A stretch of 64,000 nt of DNA from an uncultured Clostridia bacterium (GTDB taxonomy: Bacteria > Bacillota > Clostridia > TANB77 > CAG-508), in contig CAKOSX010000008.1 of assembly GCA_934119935.1 (NCBI GenBank), forward strand, positions 3,297-67,296. Reading direction: 5' to 3'. Position 1 is the stretch's first letter. Every line of letters begins with the position of its first letter. Below the pieces are notes generated by a model, which was not told the DNA's origin, did not search any database, and saw nothing but the letters and a program-made list of their open reading frames with translations. Below are positions 60,067 to 64,000 of the stretch, piece after piece. The position numbers and the translations under genes are program-made.

Positions 60067-60492
60067 ATGAAAAAATCTTTAAAAATATTAGTATTTAGTC
60101 TTATATGTGTTTTCTTTATTTTTGCGGAAAGCTGCCTTGCAGTTAATATAGACATGAATCTTTCTTCAAATTTAGTAGACTCTGGCAATATAACTGATTC
60201 TGGAAGCTACAATTCTAACGGTTATTACAACGATGATGATTTTAATATAGACGACATAGATGATAATACATTATCTAATTACACATCAAATAGTGATTCT
60301 GCATCATCAAACTCAACATCTAATACAGCTACTACCCCATCTTCTAATCGTGGATCAAGCATGGCAGATGCTTTACAATCATTACCAGAATCAGAATTAG
60401 GATTAACTAATATTTTAAATATATTATTAATAGCAGTTGGAGTTGTATTAATACTTTTAGCAATTGCGATTTTTATAAGATTAAAACATTAA
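60067..60492 (+). CDS. Small exported Asn/Ser/Asp-rich protein with C-terminal membrane helix
   Basis: 141 aa. A signal peptide (ILVFSLICVFFIFAESCLA) precedes a low-complexity segment rich in Asn, Ser and Asp (NSNGYYNDDDFNIDDIDDN and SNSDSASSNSTSN), a short ADALQSLPESELGL stretch and a C-terminal helix (NILNILLIAVGVVLILLAIAIFI) with a basic end. AGAGG ribosome site. Related in plan to the next gene, and ended by its own terminator. No family recognised; an outward-facing flexible surface protein is likely. Confidence 0.65.
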   Translation: MKKSLKILVFSLICVFFIFAESCLAVNIDMNLSSNLVDSGNITDSGSYNSNGYYNDDDFNIDDIDDNTLSNYTSNSDSASSNSTSNTATTPSSNRGSSMADALQSLPESELGLTNILNILLIAVGVVLILLAIAIFIRLKH

Positions 60493-60510
60493 AACAAATA
60501 AAAAACTTGC

Positions 60511-60537
60511 AAGAAACCTTAACAGGTTTCTTTTTTT
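60511..60537 (+). terminator. Terminator after the Asn/Ser-rich protein gene
   Basis: Stem AAGAAACCT/AGGTTTCTT, 4-nt loop, followed by TTTTTT. Confidence 0.92.
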
Positions 60538-60617
60538 GAGCATTTTCCATTATTTCAATGTATATTTATTTTTTTAAATTTAATAATAATATTATTATTA
60601 TCAAAAAGGAGGAAATT

Positions 60618-61079
60618 ATGAAGAAGAAATTTTTTGTTATATCTGCCTTATTAACAATATTATTCGCAATATTTGCTTCAACTGTCCTTGCCAATAATAA
60701 TATGGTAAATACAGTAGAAAATGCTGCGCAAAATGTAACTAATGCTGCTGGTAACATACTTCGTACAGGAATAAATGCAACCGAAAACACAGTAAGCAAC
60801 GCATCAAGAGATATAAAAGATGCTGGAAGTACAGTTACAAGAGACGTACAAAATGCTGGTAACACAATGGTTTCTGGAACAGTAAATAGCAACAACAATA
60901 ATAATCATTCTAGTAATTATTCTGCAACCAGAACTAACACTTCTGCAACATGGTTAGGAATGAACGCAGATGCTTGGACATGGCTTATTATGGCAATATT
61001 AGCAGTAGCAATAGTAGGATTGATATGGTTCTATGCAAAACAAAATACCACAGAAAATTCTGACCATTCTAACGAATAA
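60618..61079 (+). CDS. Small exported protein with amphipathic repeats and C-terminal membrane helix
   Basis: 153 aa from ATG 60618 (AGGAGG 5 nt upstream). Signal peptide ISALLTILFAIFASTVLA, then heptad/11-mer-like repeats (VENAAQNVTNAAGNIL, ATENTVSNASRDIKDAG, TVTRDVQNAGNTMVSG) like those of LEA or apolipoprotein helices. A poly-Asn linker, GMNADAWTWLIMAILAVAIVGLIW membrane helix and acidic tail follow. No family recognised. Paired with the preceding gene; a long hairpin at 61107-61153 follows its stop. Confidence 0.65.
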   Translation: MKKKFFVISALLTILFAIFASTVLANNNMVNTVENAAQNVTNAAGNILRTGINATENTVSNASRDIKDAGSTVTRDVQNAGNTMVSGTVNSNNNNNHSSNYSATRTNTSATWLGMNADAWTWLIMAILAVAIVGLIWFYAKQNTTENSDHSNE

Positions 61080-61106
61080 TGTTTTAAATTAGCCGTTATT
61101 GAATTT

Positions 61107-61153
61107 AAATGATATTACATAAGAATAAACATTGTTTTTATGCAATATCATTT
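61107..61153 (+). terminator. Hairpin between the exported-protein gene and smpB
   Basis: 16-bp near-perfect stem (AAATGATATTACATAA with TTATGCAATATCATTT, 61107-61122 and 61138-61153, one G-U). No T-run follows, so termination is uncertain. Confidence 0.5.
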
Positions 61154-61165
61154 ACATATGTATAA

Positions 61166-61194
61166 TTGCAAATAAACTTATATGATGCTATAAT
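61166..61194 (+). promoter_or_regulatory. smpB promoter
   Basis: TTGCAA (61166-61171), 17-bp spacer, TATAAT (61189-61194); 25 nt before the start codon. Confidence 0.8.
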
Positions 61195-61219
61195 AGAAAC
61201 GAAAGGAACGAAATTTATT

Positions 61220-61663
61220 ATGATTAAGAACATTGCAAAAAATCCAACTGCTAGACATAATTACACAATTACCGATACTATTGAGGCTGGTATAGTTTTA
61301 ACTGGTACAGAAATAAAATCAATTAGGAACGGAAAAGTTAATTTAAAAGATAGTTATGCTGGCATAAAGAATGGCGAAGTATACATATATTCAATGCACA
61401 TAAGTCCATATGAACAAGGAAATATTTTTAATAAAGACCCTTTACGAGACAGAAAATTACTATTGAATAGGCGAGAAATAATTAGGCTTTCTAGTCTAAT
61501 CTCTCAAAAAGGCTATACTCTTATACCTGTTTCACTATATTTTAAAGGTAGCATCGTGAAATTAGAACTTGGAATCGGTAAGGGTAAGAAATTATATGAT
61601 AAAAGAGAAGATTTAAAGAAAAAAGATTCAGAGATGTACATTAAGAAGCATATGAATTATTAG
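61220..61663 (+). CDS. smpB: SsrA (tmRNA)-binding protein SmpB
   Basis: 147 aa from ATG 61220 (AAAGGAAC upstream; an earlier start would lie in the promoter). Partner of tmRNA in rescue of stalled ribosomes. NPTARHNYTITDTIEAGIVLTGTEIKSIRNGKVNLKDSYA, GKGKKLYDKREDLKKKD and the basic tail are diagnostic. No ssrA gene is visible in the adjacent sequence. The stop codon lies in the loop of its own terminator. Confidence 0.96.
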   Translation: MIKNIAKNPTARHNYTITDTIEAGIVLTGTEIKSIRNGKVNLKDSYAGIKNGEVYIYSMHISPYEQGNIFNKDPLRDRKLLLNRREIIRLSSLISQKGYTLIPVSLYFKGSIVKLELGIGKGKKLYDKREDLKKKDSEMYIKKHMNY

Positions 61664-61677
61664 TTCATATGCTTTTT
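61646..61677 (+). terminator. smpB terminator overlapping the coding end
   Basis: Stem AAGCATATGAA/TTCATATGCTT (61646-61656, 61664-61674) then TTTTT. The stem's left arm encodes the last codons of smpB and the loop holds TAG. Confidence 0.9.
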
Positions 61678-61692
61678 GAGTCTCATATAACA

Positions 61693-61857
61693 TCATTTTT
61701 CCTTATCTTTGTGGTCATTAATACGTATCATTTCTTCAACAATATACTTATCAATTCTCTGACTTTGTTTTAAAATTTTGTTATAATCAGCCTCTTGGGC
61801 AATTAATGATTCAAGTTTCGCTGTGTGTTTCAACCTTTTCAAAGTCTGGCTTTTCAT
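61693..61857 (-). CDS. Spo0E-like aspartyl-phosphate phosphatase
   Basis: 54 aa from ATG 61857 (AAGGAG 9 nt upstream; longer frames lack a ribosome site). The small helical-hairpin family is recognised by LESLIAQEADYNKILKQSQRIDKYIVEEMI: the S-Q-x-I-D-x-x-I motif corresponds to SRDLDKLI of Spo0E. Spo0E proteins dephosphorylate Spo0A-P and delay sporulation. A Spo0A-box core overlaps the predicted -35 region, suggesting feedback. Family match is good for so short a protein. Confidence 0.8.
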   Translation of the reverse strand: MKSQTLKRLKHTAKLESLIAQEADYNKILKQSQRIDKYIVEEMIRINDHKDKEK

Positions 61858-61889
61858 ATTATATTCACTCCTTTTTCTGCTTTTTTTAT

Positions 61890-61923
61890 ATAATATCACA
61901 TTATTCTTGAAAAGTTTGTCGAA
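61890..61923 (-). promoter_or_regulatory. Spo0E-like promoter with Spo0A box at -35
   Basis: Minus-strand TATTAT (61890-61895) is followed upstream by a 17-bp spacer and a poor -35; a TTTGTCGAAA (plus strand, core TGTCGAA 61917-61923) covers that place. Confidence 0.6.
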
Positions 61924-61972
61924 ACGTGTCATCAATTACAAATTTTTTTAATTTTTTTATCAAATTATCTTA

Positions 61973-62155
61973 TTATTTGTTATTTGCATTTTTGTAGCTT
62001 GAACACATTGATTCATCTGGTTGTTTTGTTTGGCACCCTTGCACCGGCGTTACGATTATATGCTCTAATTCACACAATTGTCTCTGTCCATTATTAAATT
62101 TACAAGACGTTACAGTACAGTTTATTGTTTGATTATCCTTATTAGTTTGTTTCAT
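61973..62155 (-). CDS. DUF1540-family small cysteine-rich protein
   Basis: 60 aa. CTVTSCKFN, CELEHIIVTP and the closing ESMCSSYKN give the C-x4-C...C...C pattern of DUF1540 domains, common in spore-forming Firmicutes and possibly metal-binding. AAGGAGG about 9 nt before ATG. Monocistronic between the Spo0E-like gene and the truncated peroxiredoxin. Confidence 0.85.
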   Translation of the reverse strand: MKQTNKDNQTINCTVTSCKFNNGQRQLCELEHIIVTPVQGCQTKQPDESMCSSYKNANNK

Positions 62156-62227
62156 CTTATCAGTTACCTCCTTAACTTTTTCTTATGTTTTATTATTTCC
62201 ATAATTCTTATAAATATGTCCAAATAA

Positions 62228-62851
62228 TTATTTATATTTTTCCCTCTTTTCTTTTTCATTACATGATGTTTTTTCAACAATTCTATTATTTTTGTCACAA
62301 GAATTTTGTTCCTCAATTTGGCAATGTTCTGGATTTCTAAATGATAAATACCAATTCATTCCATTTTGTTCCTGCTTTATGCTCTTAACCCTTGTTTGCA
62401 ATTCACTAAAATTCTGCGGCATTGGTACTATCATTGGATCACAAGGCATCCAGTTTGCAGGGGCCATCTTATTATTAATATCGGCTACTTGCAGTGCTCT
62501 AACTACTCTTAAAATCTCTGGAATATTTCTGCCAATATTCATAGGATAAACCAGAATAGTTCTAACAATTTGTTTGTCATCAATTATATATACATTCCTT
62601 ACGGTTGCTGTGTTATTTATCGTATTTGATATCATTCCATATTTTCTTGCTATCTCTCCGCTCCTGTCTGCAATTATAGGAAAAGGTATTATAATTCCTG
62701 TCTTGCAATATATGTCATATATCCATGCCAAGTGAGACGGATTACTATCAACACTCAGTCCAAGTAAACATGTATTTAATCTTTCAAAAAATGAGTTTGC
62801 CTTTGCAAAAGCAATCATTTCTGTTGTACAAACGGGGGTAAAAGCCTTCAA
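62228..62851 (-). pseudogene. Peroxiredoxin (1-Cys Prx6-like) truncated at its 5' end by an integrated element
   Basis: About 207 codons remain, starting in the middle of the domain at KAFTPVCTTEM, which keeps the peroxidatic Cys. The usual first ~45 residues (through the HPxD of HPxDFTPVCTTE) are missing. Downstream parts are intact (GLSVDSNPSHLAWIYDI, PFPIIADRSGEIARKYG, PANWMPCDPMIVPMP) with a long Cys- and Lys-rich tail. In-frame sequence upstream is only YNIPKL before a stop, and 10 nt further begins the stop codon of a large serine recombinase. A TTG at 62851 could start a short product, but no ribosome site supports it. Likely rebuilt by excision. Confidence 0.85.
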
Positions 62852-62861
62852 TTTGGGGATA
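62835..62861. mobile_element. Presumed attachment junction of the integrated element
   Basis: The change from recombinase sequence to peroxiredoxin homology happens between the recombinase stop (62862-62864) and the FTPVCTTE codons (about 62842 downwards). The core crossover cannot be located without the other end. Confidence 0.6.
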
Positions 62862-64000
62862 TTATATTAATCGGCTAATTTCAGGTTTTAGCTCGAACTT
62901 CACACTTTTATCGTGATAAATCCATATTTTATCAATTAAACACTCTAAAATATATCTATTGGGCTCATTAGATTTTAGAATATCATCAAAATATTCTATT
63001 GCAGTTTTTAATTTTTTTATTTTTTCTGTGTCTAAATCTTCTTGCTGTTGCTCTAATAATTTTTGTAATTGTTCTATACGATTAGTTTTATCTTTTTCCA
63101 CTTCTTTATATGTATTTTCAATCATTTCTCGTTGATACTCATTTTTAGTGTTAGTTAAATCTTTAATTTTTTGACTAATCAAAACTTTGTATTCAGCATT
63201 TAAGTTTTCGATTTCAAATTTGATTTTTTCTTTATTATTTGTTTTAGCATTAGTTTTTGTTTGAAGCTGTATTTTATTTATCTCATCTATGTATTTATTT
63301 TTAGTGAATTTTAAAAATTCTTTGAAATGTATAATTATGTCTGATTCTTTAATTTCATGGCATTTACATCTAGCTTTACCATAAGTTCTATATTGTGAAC
63401 ATTCATAGCCCTTTTGAGATTGTTTTCTAGTTATAGTTATGCCACTTACTCCAAAACCACAATCACCACATCTGCAAAGTCCTGAAAAGTAATAATTTCT
63501 TTTTCTCGTACTTGATGTACTTTTTGTATTTAGTTTTCTCTTTCTTATTTCTTGAGCTAAGTTAAATGTTTCTTTAGATATAATTGCTTCATGATGATTT
63601 TCAAATACAAAATGTTCTTCCTCTGGAAGCTTTATTGCTTTGCCTCTTATGGATACAGTCTTTTTCTTATGAGTTCTAAGTGTGCCACAATATACATCAT
63701 TTTCTAAAATATTTCTTATCATATATGTGGACCATAATTTTTGAACTGGATGTTTATATATTCTTCCTCTTTCTAGATGTTTCATTTGATAGTAAAACGA
63801 TGGAGTTGGGTAATTATATTTACTATTTAGAATGTCGCAAATTTTCTTTCTTCCAATTCCTTCTTCGGTATATAGCTTATATATTAATTCTATAACAGAT
63901 CGTAGTTCTTCATCAACATATAACTTTGTTATATCTTCTGGATCTTTTATATATCCATAATAATTTCCCATAATTAATCTTCCTGTTTTTTGTTTAGAAT
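62862..64000 (-). CDS. Large serine recombinase, 5' part beyond the window
   Basis: At least 379 codons. The frame is open through the ATG at 63971 to base 64000 (SKQKTGRLIMGNYYGY reads as the linker after the catalytic domain), so the N-terminal resolvase domain with the catalytic Ser lies outside. Present are the Recombinase domain (VIELIYKLYTEEGIGRKKICDILN, YMIRNILENDVYCGTL), the zinc beta-ribbon (GLCRCGDCGFGVSG...YECSQY...CKCHEI), a long coiled coil (about 225-320) and the C-terminal part. It integrates and excises the element that interrupts the peroxiredoxin gene; its 3' end touches the junction, as usual for such elements. Confidence 0.93.
   Translation of the reverse strand, partial: SKQKTGRLIMGNYYGYIKDPEDITKLYVDEELRSVIELIYKLYTEEGIGRKKICDILNSKYNYPTPSFYYQMKHLERGRIYKHPVQKLWSTYMIRNILENDVYCGTLRTHKKKTVSIRGKAIKLPEEEHFVFENHHEAIISKETFNLAQEIRKRKLNTKSTSSTRKRNYYFSGLCRCGDCGFGVSGITITRKQSQKGYECSQYRTYGKARCKCHEIKESDIIIHFKEFLKFTKNKYIDEINKIQLQTKTNAKTNNKEKIKFEIENLNAEYKVLISQKIKDLTNTKNEYQREMIENTYKEVEKDKTNRIEQLQKLLEQQQEDLDTEKIKKLKTAIEYFDDILKSNEPNRYILECLIDKIWIYHDKSVKFELKPEISRLI

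Noticed and set aside
61664..61972. tmRNA (ssrA) gene next to smpB
   Set aside because: The space downstream of smpB holds a Spo0E-like gene and its promoter; no tRNA-like ends or tag-encoding frame were found.
63971..64000. Recombinase starting at the ATG at 63971 as a complete 369-aa protein
   Set aside because: The frame stays open to the window edge and the catalytic resolvase domain is missing, so the gene continues beyond 64000.
1..64000. CRISPR array, tRNA or rRNA genes
   Set aside because: No regularly spaced repeats, no cloverleaf with CCA-type ends and no rRNA signature sequences were noticed on either strand.

Overview
The window is about 30% G+C and reads as a chromosomal piece of a low-GC, spore-forming Gram-positive bacterium, most likely an uncultured gut-type member of the Clostridia. 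Support for this comes from a clostridial-type spore photoproduct lyase, a stand-alone Spo0A DNA-binding domain, a Spo0E-like phosphatase with a Spo0A-box upstream, a DUF1540 protein, strong GGAGG ribosome sites with several TTG starts, and a prepilin-like surface protein of a kind common in such genomes. Nearly everything from 1 to 57.7 kb is on the minus strand; uvrB to smpB (57.9-61.7 kb) is on the plus strand. No rRNA, tRNA or CRISPR array was seen.

Region by region. 1-4.4 kb: an MgtA-type Mg2+ ATPase (cut by the window edge) and a DXS-like ThDP enzyme whose promoter has MerR architecture. 4.4-7.5 kb: small accessory enzymes (MYG1-type, GNAT, two Nudix-like, HAD). 7.6-11.6 kb: a membrane zinc-ribbon protein, metK, a RelBE toxin-antitoxin pair with its own promoter/operator, and splB. 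11.7-17.2 kb: a prepilin-like surface protein with a variable-looking C-terminus, an aldose epimerase, an intracellular GH13 enzyme preceded by two Spo0A boxes, and galE. 17.3-23.7 kb: a nucleotide-kinase-like/APH/polA/lytic transglycosylase/GLUG-protein operon. 23.8-24.9 kb: a GC-rich islet with a small exported protein convergent with the Spo0A-domain protein. 25-26.8 kb: a YhcG-type nuclease and queH. 26.8-53.3 kb: a large surface-glycan locus with lipid-carrier glycosyltransferases, TagO, an O-antigen-ligase/glycosyltransferase fusion, Wzm/Wzt export, GT39 and DUF2142/DUF6020 membrane enzymes, many GT2/GT4/GT32 enzymes, and two cell-wall proteins; ruvB is embedded in it. 53.4-57.7 kb: housekeeping genes (rpiA, tyrS, trmL, coaD, rdgB). 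57.9-61.7 kb: uvrB, two small exported membrane-anchored proteins and smpB. 61.7-64 kb: Spo0E-like, DUF1540, and a peroxiredoxin gene cut at its 5' end by the edge of an integrated element whose large serine recombinase runs off the window.

How it fits together: the glycan genes form one assembly line. Sugars are activated (GalE), loaded on undecaprenyl phosphate (TagO, GT2), extended (GT2/GT4/GT32/GT39), exported (Wzm/Wzt) or polymerised (ligase fusion). The wall is remodelled by the SLT and glucosaminidase proteins. Sporulation control is scattered through the window.

The most unusual structure is a three-copy foldback repeat (17.2, 38.9 and 53.4 kb). It has a nearly invariant GC-rich core inside locus-specific, self-complementary AT-rich arms. 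The other leading observation is the peroxiredoxin gene split by the integrated element at the right edge.
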